Shown here piece by piece: positions 32,074-39,574 of a DNA stretch of 46,292 bases. Location: the NCBI GenBank assembly GCA_016190375.1, contig JACPQR010000071.1:1-46292 (forward strand), written 5' to 3'. The stretch is from Deltaproteobacteria bacterium. GTDB lineage: Bacteria; Myxococcota_A; Polyangia; JACPQR01. The notes under the pieces are model-generated. The model saw only the letters and a program-made list of their open reading frames with translations, was not told the DNA's origin and did no database searches. A program made the position numbers and the translations under genes. Within the stretch, counting starts at the first letter, position 1, and each line of letters begins with the position of its first letter.

Positions 32074-33267
32074 ATGCAGCGCCAGCCGCCCACCATGAGG
32101 CGTTGGATCGTCTTCGCCGCCGCCCTGGCGGGTTGCATCGGAGGTCCGGACGAGCTCGAGCGCGAGACCGGCGCGGTCGCGGAGGGCGAGTGCCGGTGGC
32201 CGGTCGAGGTCGTCGTCTGGGACTCGAAGGACTGGATGCGGCTGGGACGGCAGTTCGCCGCCGATCCCTCGCCCTGCGCCGACTACTACCTCTCGATCCC
32301 GGGCGTGGTCGGCGACAAGACGCGCCTGCGCCAGGGCGCGGCCGAGGACATCCGCGCGCTCGGCCCCGAGCTCCACGCGATGGCCGAGTTCCACTGGACC
32401 ACCTGGAGCCGCTGGGTCGAGTCGACGGGCAACACCTGGTACGAGGCGGGCCGCGAGTTCCGCCGCCGCATGGTCGAGGCGGGCTACGACACGGCGGCAG
32501 GAGACACCTGGGCGATCAACGAGCTGCCGAGCAGCATGCGAAAAAACACGGCCGGCGCGCGTACGCACGCAAGGAACGCCGTTCGCGGTCTGTACGAGGG
32601 CGACGGCGAGCCGCTGAAGGGCGCGGTCTTCATCGTCGGGATGGGTCAGGGCACGACGAACTTCTCCGTCTACAAGCCGCAGCTCGAACAGTGGCTCTGC
32701 GACGCCGACTTCTGGGTCGACATGAACCGCTACGTCCGCTGGTGGGGCCAGGAGGTCTACGCCGACCCCGAGCGATCCTGCTTCGACGCACAGGTCGGAA
32801 CGCGCTCGCCCGCGATCAACGAGTTCATCCAGCACGTCCCGCGCCTCGCGGCCGCTGGCCCGAGCTGCGCGAACACGGCGCAGTCGTACCTCGACCGCGC
32901 CTACGTCCCGCTCCTCGGCGCGGCCTGGCAGCAGGCGACCGGCTTCGGCGACACGCGGATCACGCTCGATCAGATGAAGGCGCACGTCTCGACGCAGATC
33001 TATGCGGCGCGCGCCTGGGCGAACGGCCACGCCTACCCCGACGGGCGGATCGGCTTTGCCTGGGCTCCAGGCGACGACGGCCCCAGCGAGCCCGAGGACC
33101 TGGACGAGCTGGCCGCCCGCATGGCGTCGGCCGTCAGCCACGCGTACGGAGACGGAGACACGACCGCCGCCCACGCGTGCAGCCCTTCGGGCGCCTACAC
33201 CTTCTGCGGCTGTCGCATCCCCGGCGCCGCTCGCAACACGGGCTGGTCGACGTTCTCGCGCTGGTAG
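32074..33267 (+). CDS. Lipoprotein of unknown function
   Basis: A 397-residue predicted lipoprotein. The signal MRRWIVFAAALAGC ends in a lipobox. The mature part has many Trp and acidic residues (WPVEVVVWDSKDWMRLGRQF, FHWTTWSRWVESTGNTWYEA) and paired Cys near the C-terminus (HACSPSGAYTFCGCR). I recognise no family; the Trp/Asp-rich character could suit carbohydrate or peptide binding but nothing catalytic can be named. ATG 32074 has TTGGGG about eight bases upstream and gives a signal of normal length; ATG 32095 is the alternative. It stops three bases before the convergent reductase gene. Confidence 0.7.
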   Translation: MQRQPPTMRRWIVFAAALAGCIGGPDELERETGAVAEGECRWPVEVVVWDSKDWMRLGRQFAADPSPCADYYLSIPGVVGDKTRLRQGAAEDIRALGPELHAMAEFHWTTWSRWVESTGNTWYEAGREFRRRMVEAGYDTAAGDTWAINELPSSMRKNTAGARTHARNAVRGLYEGDGEPLKGAVFIVGMGQGTTNFSVYKPQLEQWLCDADFWVDMNRYVRWWGQEVYADPERSCFDAQVGTRSPAINEFIQHVPRLAAAGPSCANTAQSYLDRAYVPLLGAAWQQATGFGDTRITLDQMKAHVSTQIYAARAWANGHAYPDGRIGFAWAPGDDGPSEPEDLDELAARMASAVSHAYGDGDTTAAHACSPSGAYTFCGCRIPGAARNTGWSTFSRW

Positions 33268-33270
33268 ACT

Positions 33271-34638
33271 TCAGAGTCTCTCGACGACGAGCCGAAAGCG
33301 CCCGTCGTCGAACTTGTCGGTGCCGACGATGCGGTGGCCCTCCTCCTTGATGCTCTTGGAGAGGGTCGCGAGGTTCTCGTCGTCGACGATGACCTCGAGC
33401 TTGAGCCCGCCGGCCATCCCGTCGAGCGCCGCCTTGACCTCGGCGAACGGGCCGGGGCAGGTGAGCCCGATGACGTCCAGCGTCTGGTGGATGACAGCAC
33501 GCGACTCGCCGTGCCTGGGCGCAGCCGCCGCGCCCGCGACCCACGCCGGCTCCGCCCCCGGGTAGTCGTGGATGACGATCGGATCCGGCGCCCGTGCGTC
33601 GCGGGCGAGATGATGGCCGACGACCGGCTCGAGCTTCGCCAGGAGCGCTTGCATCGCGCCGGGCGCCTTTAGGAGCTCGCCGATGCGCGTCCGACCCTTG
33701 CCCTTGCCGCTCGCGCCGTACCAGTCGAGGACGGCGCGGATGATCGAGACGACCATCGAGTCGGGCACGAGCCTCGCGACGACCGTGCCGTTGTGCGGGT
33801 GGCGCCCGTGGCGGCCTCCCACGCGGACGATCCACCCCGTCGCGCCGGCCTTCCAAGACTCGGTCGGGCAGGCGCGGATGCAGTCGGCGCAGTACAGGCA
33901 CATCGCGGAGTCGAACTGCGGCGCGCCCGAGCTCGGGTCGGGAACGATCGCGCCTTCGAGGCAAGCCTTCGAGCAGATCGTGCAGCCCGTGCAGGAGGGC
34001 TCGCTCCAGACGGGGTACGCTGCACCCTGGAACCCGAGGTCCATCTCGTTCGTGCGCGCGCAGTCGATCGGACAGCCCGAGAACGAGATCTTGAACTTGT
34101 GGTAGTACTCCTCGCCGAAGAACTCGCGGTCGACGAGCTGGGTCATCGCCTGCGTGTCCGTGAGCCCGTTCGGGTTGTACTCGCATCCGGAGCAGGCCGT
34201 CGGCACGCGCACCCGCGGCCCGCACGTCGCCACGCGGGCGCCCGCGCCCGCGAGCAGCCCCGTCACCGCCGGGAAGTCGCGGTGGCTCACGTACGGCACC
34301 TCGAGCGACTGCCGGAAGGAGAGGTGAACGTAGCCCTTCCCGTACTGCTCGGCGGCGTCGGCCACGGCCCGCAGCCAGGCCACGGGTATCCGGCCGCCGG
34401 GGCAGCGGCAACGCACGGTGAAGAGATCCTTCTGGCGCTGCTTGATGTAGCCGCCGCTCTTGAGCTGGTCGAACGAGAGCGATCCCCCGAGCGGCGCCGC
34501 GCCGCGAGCGGCCTCCACCGGAACGTCCACCTTCACCTCGCGCCTGCGCGCGTGCTCCTCCAGGCTCCGGTCGATCGTGACCTTGGTGCGCCGGAGCTTC
34601 TCGTCTACCGTGACCCTCTTCTTCCCGTCATCCGCCAT
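33271..34638 (-). CDS. Siroheme sulfite/nitrite reductase-like protein fused to ferredoxin and TusA
   Basis: The 455 residues are read as three parts. Residues about 60-205 are a siroheme [4Fe-4S] reductase half: a ferrodoxin-like substrate domain (YGKGYVHLSFRQSLEVPYV), then TACSGCEYN (Cys149, Cys152) and FSGCPIDCARTNEMD (Cys189, Cys193). Residues 216-257 are a two-cluster ferredoxin (CTGCTICSKAC and CLYCADCIRACP). Residues about 385-455 are a TusA/SirA sulfur-carrier domain with its CPGP motif (Cys394). The likely chemistry is reduction of sulfite or nitrite, with a cysteine that could carry sulfane sulfur. It is the third gene of a minus-strand set with a sigma-54 activator and a hemerythrin protein, with 31 bp before it. 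The first Cys pair is CxxC rather than the usual Cx5C, so cluster binding needs care. Confidence 0.85.
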   Translation of the reverse strand: MADDGKKRVTVDEKLRRTKVTIDRSLEEHARRREVKVDVPVEAARGAAPLGGSLSFDQLKSGGYIKQRQKDLFTVRCRCPGGRIPVAWLRAVADAAEQYGKGYVHLSFRQSLEVPYVSHRDFPAVTGLLAGAGARVATCGPRVRVPTACSGCEYNPNGLTDTQAMTQLVDREFFGEEYYHKFKISFSGCPIDCARTNEMDLGFQGAAYPVWSEPSCTGCTICSKACLEGAIVPDPSSGAPQFDSAMCLYCADCIRACPTESWKAGATGWIVRVGGRHGRHPHNGTVVARLVPDSMVVSIIRAVLDWYGASGKGKGRTRIGELLKAPGAMQALLAKLEPVVGHHLARDARAPDPIVIHDYPGAEPAWVAGAAAAPRHGESRAVIHQTLDVIGLTCPGPFAEVKAALDGMAGGLKLEVIVDDENLATLSKSIKEEGHRIVGTDKFDDGRFRLVVERL

Positions 34639-34669
34639 CGCGCCGGAGCATACGACAAGAAGGTCCGGC

Positions 34670-35356
34670 TCAGAGCGCCTGAAGCCGCTTCACGAGGTCG
34701 TCCCGCTCGCGCTCGCCGCCCGCGGCCTGGTCGGTCATCGGGTAGAGGATCTGCTCCTCCTTGACGTTGTGCATCCCGAGGACCTGGCCGAGCTGCTGGA
34801 GGGCGCCCTGCGCGCCGGCGCCGTCCCCGACATGGATCGCTCCGGCGATCCTGGCCATCAGGCCCCGGATCTCGACGTGCTCGGAGCGCATCACCGCCGT
34901 CGGCCCCCCCATCGTCATGCCGGTCATCCTCTCGAAGGCCGGGAAGAGGATCTGCTCCTCGGCGACGATGTGGCGGTCGAGGCCGCAGGCGAATTCGGCG
35001 AACCGGCCGCCGGCTTCGGCGAGCGCGCCCTCGCCCGACAGCCGGTCGACGTCCGCGGCGATCGCGTCGAGGCGCCGGTGGTCCGCCTCGAGGTAGTCGG
35101 TCACGGTCCGGGGGCCCTCGGCGGTCCGCCGTCGGATCTCGATCCTGAAGCGCTCGGGACCTGCCTCGAGGACGCTCCACTCGAAACGCCCCGGCCGCTC
35201 GGCCTGGAACTGGTAGAGGAGCGGCTTCGGATCGTGGTCGTTGACGAGGATGAAGGCGTCGCCCGGCGCGAGCGCGTCGAAGGTGCGGAAGATCTCCTGG
35301 TGCCGCGAGGGCGGCGGGATGATGCGAGCGTCTAGTTCCTTGGGCTGTGCGGTCAT
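34670..35356 (-). CDS. DUF2249-hemerythrin protein
   Basis: The 228-residue protein has an N-terminal DUF2249 domain (RHQEIFRTFDALAPGDAFIL, then NDHDPKPLLYQF), a TusA-like fold common in nitrogen-oxide gene clusters. The rest is a hemerythrin HHE domain with diiron ligands visible at His93 (EADHRRLD), His129-x3-Glu133 (DRHIVAEEQILFP), His160 (SEHVEIRG) and His196-x3-Glu200 (MHNVKEEQILYP). Related proteins bind O2 or NO or repair damaged iron centres. ATG 35356 is preferred over the GTG six codons upstream. It lies 31 bp after the sigma-54 activator and 31 bp before the siroheme fusion, so the three are probably cotranscribed. Confidence 0.9.
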   Translation of the reverse strand: MTAQPKELDARIIPPPSRHQEIFRTFDALAPGDAFILVNDHDPKPLLYQFQAERPGRFEWSVLEAGPERFRIEIRRRTAEGPRTVTDYLEADHRRLDAIAADVDRLSGEGALAEAGGRFAEFACGLDRHIVAEEQILFPAFERMTGMTMGGPTAVMRSEHVEIRGLMARIAGAIHVGDGAGAQGALQQLGQVLGMHNVKEEQILYPMTDQAAGGERERDDLVKRLQAL

Positions 35357-35387
35357 GACGAACAGATAGTGCACTTGCCGTGCCTGT

Positions 35388-36404
35388 CTACTCCTCGGTC
35401 TCGATTCCGAACGCTCGCAGCTTCCGCCAGAGCGTCGTCCGCCCGATGCCGAGCACGCGCGCCGCGTCGGTCTGCCGGCCGCCGCAAGCCTCGATCACTT
35501 GCATCACGTGCTCGCGCTCGACCTCGGCCAGCGTCCTGAGCGCCGAGGGCGAGCTCCTCGCCGCACGCGGGCTCGTGACCTCCTCGGGTAGGTGCGCCGC
35601 ATCGACGTCCGCCCCGCGCGAGAGCACCGCTCCGTGCTTGACGGCGTTCGCGAGCTCGCGGACGTTCCCCGGCCACCGATGCTCCTCGAGGACGCGCCGG
35701 GCTGGCTTGGTGAAGCGGCAGGTCGCGTGCTTCTCCTGCTCGAGGAACATGCTCGCGAGCGGGAGGATGTCGGGCACGCGCTCGCGAAGGGACGGCACCG
35801 TCAGGACGAAGACGCGAAGCCGATAGTAGAGGTCCTCGCGAAACCGGCGCTCGGTGACCCGCGCCGCCAGATCCTGGTTCGAGGCGCACAGGATCCGCAC
35901 GTCCGCCGAGAACGGCCGCGTGTCCCCTACTCTACGGACCTCGCCATCCTGCAGCGCCCTCAGGAGCTTCGCCTGCAGCGGCAGCGGCATCTCCGCGATC
36001 TCGTCGAGGAGGAGCGTCCCTCCCTCCGCAGCCTCGAAGAGCCCGGCCTTCGCCGTCGCCGCGCCCGTGAACGCCCCCTTGACGTGCCCGAACAGCTCCG
36101 ACTCGAGAAGCTCCCCCGGAAGCGCCGCCACGTTCACCGCCAGGAACGGCCGCGACCTCCGCGGGCTGTTCGCGTGGAGCGCCCGCGCCAGGACCTCCTT
36201 TCCGGATCCACTCTCCCCGCGGATCACGACTGGCGCATCGCTGCCCGCGATCGGCGCGGCCTTGACCATCAAGGCCTGCATCGCGTGACTGCCGGCGACG
36301 ACCCTCGAGCAGCGCTTGAGGCCCTGGACCTCGGTGGCCAGCCCACAATGGGCACACAACTTCGGACCCCTCTCGAAGGGCTCCTCGCACACTGTTTGTT
36401 TCAT
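35388..36404 (-). CDS. Sigma-54 activator with short Cys-rich N-terminus
   Basis: The 338-residue regulator has no receiver, GAF or PAS domain. Instead its first 32 residues carry four cysteines (Cys6, Cys17, Cys20, Cys32; CEEPFERGPKLCAHCG), which may bind a metal or sense redox state or NO. The AAA+ domain has Walker A GESGSGKE (63-70), intact GAFTGA (110-115) and GGTLLLDEIAEM. A Fis-type helix (DAARVLGIGRTTLWRKLR) ends the protein. It heads the minus-strand set and is divergent from the NnrS fusion, whose upstream region holds a sigma-54 promoter candidate. It is functionally comparable to NorR, though its sensor differs. Confidence 0.92.
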   Translation of the reverse strand: MKQTVCEEPFERGPKLCAHCGLATEVQGLKRCSRVVAGSHAMQALMVKAAPIAGSDAPVVIRGESGSGKEVLARALHANSPRRSRPFLAVNVAALPGELLESELFGHVKGAFTGAATAKAGLFEAAEGGTLLLDEIAEMPLPLQAKLLRALQDGEVRRVGDTRPFSADVRILCASNQDLAARVTERRFREDLYYRLRVFVLTVPSLRERVPDILPLASMFLEQEKHATCRFTKPARRVLEEHRWPGNVRELANAVKHGAVLSRGADVDAAHLPEEVTSPRAARSSPSALRTLAEVEREHVMQVIEACGGRQTDAARVLGIGRTTLWRKLRAFGIETEE

Positions 36405-36435
36405 TCTGTTCCATCATAGAACGTGGCTGCGCCAA

Positions 36436-36471
36436 GGGGCCGGGATTCGGCCAAGGCCGAATCCCAGCCCC
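36436..36471. repeat. Palindromic repeat, family B copy 1
   Basis: A 36-base inverted repeat with central GGGATTCGGCC / GGCCGAATCCC arms around AA and GGGGC / GCCCC ends. One mismatch (C versus A) breaks the arm between the two blocks. The copy at 36491-36527 is the intact form. Both lie between the sigma-54 activator and the NnrS fusion. Confidence 0.75.
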
Positions 36472-36490
36472 AGGTTCGCCCTGCAGCTAA

Positions 36491-36527
36491 GGGGACGGGA
36501 TTCGGCCAAGGGCCGAATCCCGTCCCC
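36491..36527. repeat. Palindromic repeat, family B copy 2
   Basis: A perfect 37-base inverted repeat: 17-base arms (GGGGACGGGATTCGGCC and its complement) around AAG. It has the same GGGGAC/GTCCCC ends as family A but unrelated inner sequence. It stands 19 bases from copy 1 and ends 10 bases before the sigma-54 promoter candidate, so it may influence activator access. Confidence 0.8.
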
Positions 36528-36537
36528 AATCACGCCC

Positions 36538-36553
36538 TGGCCCACCCCATGCA
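36538..36553 (+). promoter_or_regulatory. Candidate sigma-54 promoter before the NnrS fusion
   Basis: TGGCCCACCCCATGCA matches the -24/-12 consensus TGGCACG-N4-TTGCA at nearly all fixed positions, with the required 10 bases between GG and GC. It lies next to a gene for a sigma-54 activator. The predicted transcript would begin about 36564, only two bases before the ATG at 36566, so translation would be almost leaderless. That is the main doubt. Confidence 0.4.
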
Positions 36554-36565
36554 GACCACCGGACC

Positions 36566-38563
36566 ATGATCGGCCCCGACACCACGGTCGACGAGCTCCT
36601 CGCTCAGCGCCCCGATGCACGTCGGATCCTGCGGGACAAGGGCATCGACACCTGCTGCGGGGGCGCGCTCACCCTGAGCCAGGCCGCGGAAGTTCGCGGA
36701 ATCCCGCTCCCCGACCTCCTGACCGCCGTCGGTGGCCCCGAGCCGCTGGTCCGTGCCTCTGACTCGGTGCGCGCGATCCTCGCCGCGCACCCTGCAACGG
36801 CCTCGGTCTTCGAGAAGCGGGGGCTCATGGGATGCGGCGGCGCGGCGGGCCCCGACGAGCCGATCGACCTGTTCGCCTCGGTGCACAGGATCGACGTCTG
36901 CTCGCTGGTGCGCGAGCTCGACGAGGCGGCTCGACGGCCGCCGGAGACCCGCGCCGCGACGCCCCAGGCGCCTTCAGCCCCGCTGTACCCCGCCTTCCTG
37001 AGAGCGGCGCTGATCGCGACGCTCACCCTGGGCGCGACCTTCGGCGCCTACAACCTCCTCGTGATCCACCTCGCCCTCGGCCCCGTCCCCGGCTCGCACA
37101 ACTGGGCCCACGCGGGCTTCCAGCTCTGGGGCTTCGTCCTCCTCTTCATCATGGGCGTAGGGCTGCACGCGGTGCCGCGCTTCCTCGGGGCCGAGCTCGC
37201 CCGCCCATCTCTCGCCCGCGCCGCGCTATGGTCGTCGATCGCCGCGCTCGTCCTCGTGGCCTTCGGCCGCGTGGGCCCGGCGCTTCCCGGGACGGCTCAT
37301 TCGCTGGCGCTCGGAGCGCTCCTCGAGCTCGGCGCCGTCGCGGCCTTCGCGATCGCGCTCGGAGCCACCTTCCGTCGCGCCCGCCCTGCCCCGGATCCCT
37401 TCCATCGCTTCCTCGCGGCGGGGACGCTCTGGTGGGTCGTCGCCGCGGCCCTGCTCGCGCTCGGCGCGACGGGCGCCGTCCTGCGCTCCGATGCCGACCA
37501 CGCGGCGCGCTGGAACGAGGCGCTGTACGCCGCCGCGCTCTTCGGCGGCACGCTCTCCTGGATCCAGGGGATGTTCCTCAGGACCGGCCCCGTCTTCCTG
37601 GGCCTGCCGCCGACCCGCCCGCTCGCGGTGGCGCTGGCCTTCTGGCTCGGGCAGTCCGGCGCGCTCCTCTCGGTCGTGGGCCGCACGACGATCGGACGGG
37701 CGATCGCCGAGACGCTGACCGACGTGGGCTTCCTCGCGACCTCGGCCTCGGTCGTCTCGTTCGCCATCGCCGTGCGCCCGTTCGCCCTGCACGCGAGCTC
37801 GCATGCGCCGGGCTCCGACCGGGACTTCGGTCGCATCGTCCGGTCGGCGTTCGGCGGCTCGCTCCTCTTCGCGCTCCTCGCGACCGCGTACGCCGTGATG
37901 GACCTCGTGGGCGCCCTCCCCGATCGGCTCCTGTACGACGGCGCGCGCCACGCGTTCGCGCTCGGGCTCGTCGTGCCGATGATCTTCGGGATGGCCGGTC
38001 GCGTCGTCCCGATCTTCGGCGGCGCGGCCCTGCGCTGGCCCTGGGCGCGACGCTGGGGCGTCTACCTCGTCCTGGCCGGCCTCGTGCTGCGCGAGGCGCA
38101 AGTGATCGCCGTGTTCCTGCGCTCGCCGTGGCTCCTGAACGTCTCCGGAATCTCGGGGATCGTCGCCGGGGCCGGCGTGTGCCTGGCGAGCGCCTCGATC
38201 CTCGCGACGCTCCGCTCGTCGGCGGCGGCCGAGACCGCGCCCTGCGCCTCGGACGTTGCGATCTCGGGTGACACGATCGTGGCGACGCTCGTCGCGGCCC
38301 ACCCCGAGGCGCTCCCGATCCTCATCGAGGCTGGGTTCACGCCGCTCGCGAACCCCATCCTCCGCCGGACGATGGCCCGCGCGGTCTCCGTGCGTCAGGC
38401 TTGCCGCATGCACCACATCGATCTTGGCGTCGTCCTCGCCCGGATCCGGGCCGCGTGCCCGCACGGAGCCGGACCGGTGAAGCTGCGAGTCCTCAGCGCG
38501 GCCGCCGCCACACCAGCCCGTCTCGCGCTGGGCGAACAACCCAACCGAACGACAGATCAATGA
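36566..38563 (+). CDS. ScdA_N - NnrS membrane protein - DUF1858 fusion
   Basis: The 665-residue protein has an ScdA_N (DUF542) domain at 4-55 with the typical DKGIDTCCGG motif (Cys30, Cys31), then a second similar module (about 66-122) with EKRGLMGCGG (Cys90). Residues about 140-560 are an NnrS-like heme/copper membrane protein with about twelve membrane segments and conserved His (HNWAHAGFQLWGF, GVGLHAVPRFLG, ARHAFALG). The C-terminus (about 570-630) is a DUF1858-like domain (LVAAHPEALPILIEAGF ... CRMHHIDL). NnrS proteins protect against nitric oxide; ScdA_N domains occur on proteins that repair nitrosylated iron centres. The fusion puts both on one chain. The stop overlaps the FmdE-like start (ATGA). 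Confidence 0.88.
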   Translation: MIGPDTTVDELLAQRPDARRILRDKGIDTCCGGALTLSQAAEVRGIPLPDLLTAVGGPEPLVRASDSVRAILAAHPATASVFEKRGLMGCGGAAGPDEPIDLFASVHRIDVCSLVRELDEAARRPPETRAATPQAPSAPLYPAFLRAALIATLTLGATFGAYNLLVIHLALGPVPGSHNWAHAGFQLWGFVLLFIMGVGLHAVPRFLGAELARPSLARAALWSSIAALVLVAFGRVGPALPGTAHSLALGALLELGAVAAFAIALGATFRRARPAPDPFHRFLAAGTLWWVVAAALLALGATGAVLRSDADHAARWNEALYAAALFGGTLSWIQGMFLRTGPVFLGLPPTRPLAVALAFWLGQSGALLSVVGRTTIGRAIAETLTDVGFLATSASVVSFAIAVRPFALHASSHAPGSDRDFGRIVRSAFGGSLLFALLATAYAVMDLVGALPDRLLYDGARHAFALGLVVPMIFGMAGRVVPIFGGAALRWPWARRWGVYLVLAGLVLREAQVIAVFLRSPWLLNVSGISGIVAGAGVCLASASILATLRSSAAAETAPCASDVAISGDTIVATLVAAHPEALPILIEAGFTPLANPILRRTMARAVSVRQACRMHHIDLGVVLARIRAACPHGAGPVKLRVLSAAAATPARLALGEQPNRTTDQ

Positions 38564-39168
38564 ACGACAGACAGACAGACCTGAGCTTCGCCGATCGCGC
38601 GGCGCCACTCGCCCTCCGGGATCCGCTCGCCGAGCTTTTGGGCGTCCTGCCGCCGGGCGGGACCTTCCGCTACACGTTCGAGGACGCCGTGAAGCTGTGC
38701 GGCCATTCCTGTCCGACGGTCGCGGCCGCCTGGCTGATGACGGCCGCGGCGCTCGAGACGCTCTATCCCGACCAGAGCCCGGTGCGCGGCCAGATCGAGG
38801 TCACGGTGGGCGGCGCCGCCGACGACGGCGGCTCGGGCCCGATGGCCCTCGTGGTCTGCCTCGTGACGGGAGCAGCTCCCGAGACCGGCTTCGGCGGCCT
38901 GATGGGCAGATATTCACGCAAGGACCTCCTGCGCTTCGACCCGCGCCTCGAAGGCCGGATGCGCTTCCGCCGCACCGACACGGGCGCGACGGTCGTCGTC
39001 TCCGTCGATCGCTCCCGCATCCCAATGCCCCCCGAGATGCCCGCCCTGATGAGCGCCACGCTCGCGGGCCGGGCCTCGCCCGAAGACGCCCGCCGCTTCG
39101 CCACCCTCTGGCAGTCCCGCGTAGAATCCATGCTGACCGACCGGAAGATAGTGAAGAGGGACAAGTGA
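38560..39168 (+). CDS. FmdE-like protein
   Basis: A 202-residue soluble protein with the FmdE-type motif KLCGHSCPTVAAAW (Cys47, His49, Cys51) and a beta-rich centre (GQIEVTVGGAADDGGSGPMA, then TGFGGLMGR). FmdE proteins often accompany molybdenum or formate enzymes, but many relatives have no known role; the CGHSCP motif suggests metal binding. The start overlaps the NnrS fusion stop by four bases, so the two are coupled. The last residues (VKRDK) and the stop codon are encoded by the left edge of a repeat of 14-base period that merges into dispersed repeat family C. Confidence 0.75.
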   Translation: MNDRQTDLSFADRAAPLALRDPLAELLGVLPPGGTFRYTFEDAVKLCGHSCPTVAAAWLMTAAALETLYPDQSPVRGQIEVTVGGAADDGGSGPMALVVCLVTGAAPETGFGGLMGRYSRKDLLRFDPRLEGRMRFRRTDTGATVVVSVDRSRIPMPPEMPALMSATLAGRASPEDARRFATLWQSRVESMLTDRKIVKRDK

Positions 39169-39235
39169 AGAGGGACACGCACCCGATCGCCAACCCCACG
39201 TGATCGCAGCCCTTTCAGGGCATACCGCGCGATCT
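39151..39235. repeat. Dispersed repeat, family C copy 2, with leading direct repeat
   Basis: GTGAAGAGGGACA occurs at 39151-39163 and again at 39165-39177. The second copy runs into GGGACACGCACCCG and continues to CCGCGCGATCT at about 39235, matching both ends of the repeat at 16444-16508. Inside is a nested hairpin: GATCGC (39202-39207) with GCGATC (39229-39234), and GCCCT (39209-39213) with AGGGC (39217-39221). The element lies between two converging genes and provides the FmdE stop codon. Confidence 0.6.
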
Positions 39236-39517
39236 CTAGCTCGGCTCGCCGCGCCCCAGGAGGAACAGCGCCCCGAGCACGAGAAACACGACGCCCGCCG
39301 CCCGCCGCAACCATATCGGAGAGATCACCCGGCTGATCGCCTCGCCCGCGAGCACGGCAATCGCGGAGGTCGCGACGAGGGCCAGCGCCGATCCCGCGAA
39401 CACGACCCATCGCGACGACCCGCCCGCGGCGAGAGATAGCGTGGCGAGCTGCGTCTTGTCGCCGATCTCCGCCACGAAGATCGCCGCGAACGTCGAGGCA
39501 AACAGCTTCCAGTCCAT
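39236..39517 (-). CDS. Half-size GDT1/UPF0016 (TMEM165-type) cation transporter
   Basis: A 93-residue membrane protein with three hydrophobic segments and one EIGDKTQ motif (Glu17, Asp20), the hallmark of the GDT1 family that exports Mn(II) or exchanges Ca(II). Full-size members have two such halves; bacterial half-size ones are thought to pair as dimers. No second half-gene is adjacent, so it would form a homodimer or pair with a distant gene. ATG 39517 is chosen because it begins the family-like MDWKLFASTFAAIFVAEIGD; upstream frame is not conserved in character. Confidence 0.85.
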   Translation of the reverse strand: MDWKLFASTFAAIFVAEIGDKTQLATLSLAAGGSSRWVVFAGSALALVATSAIAVLAGEAISRVISPIWLRRAAGVVFLVLGALFLLGRGEPS

Positions 39518-39574
39518 TCGTGAGACGTACCCGCAACGAAGCGGAGTCGCAACCCTCGGCGTAGGATTCCATCC

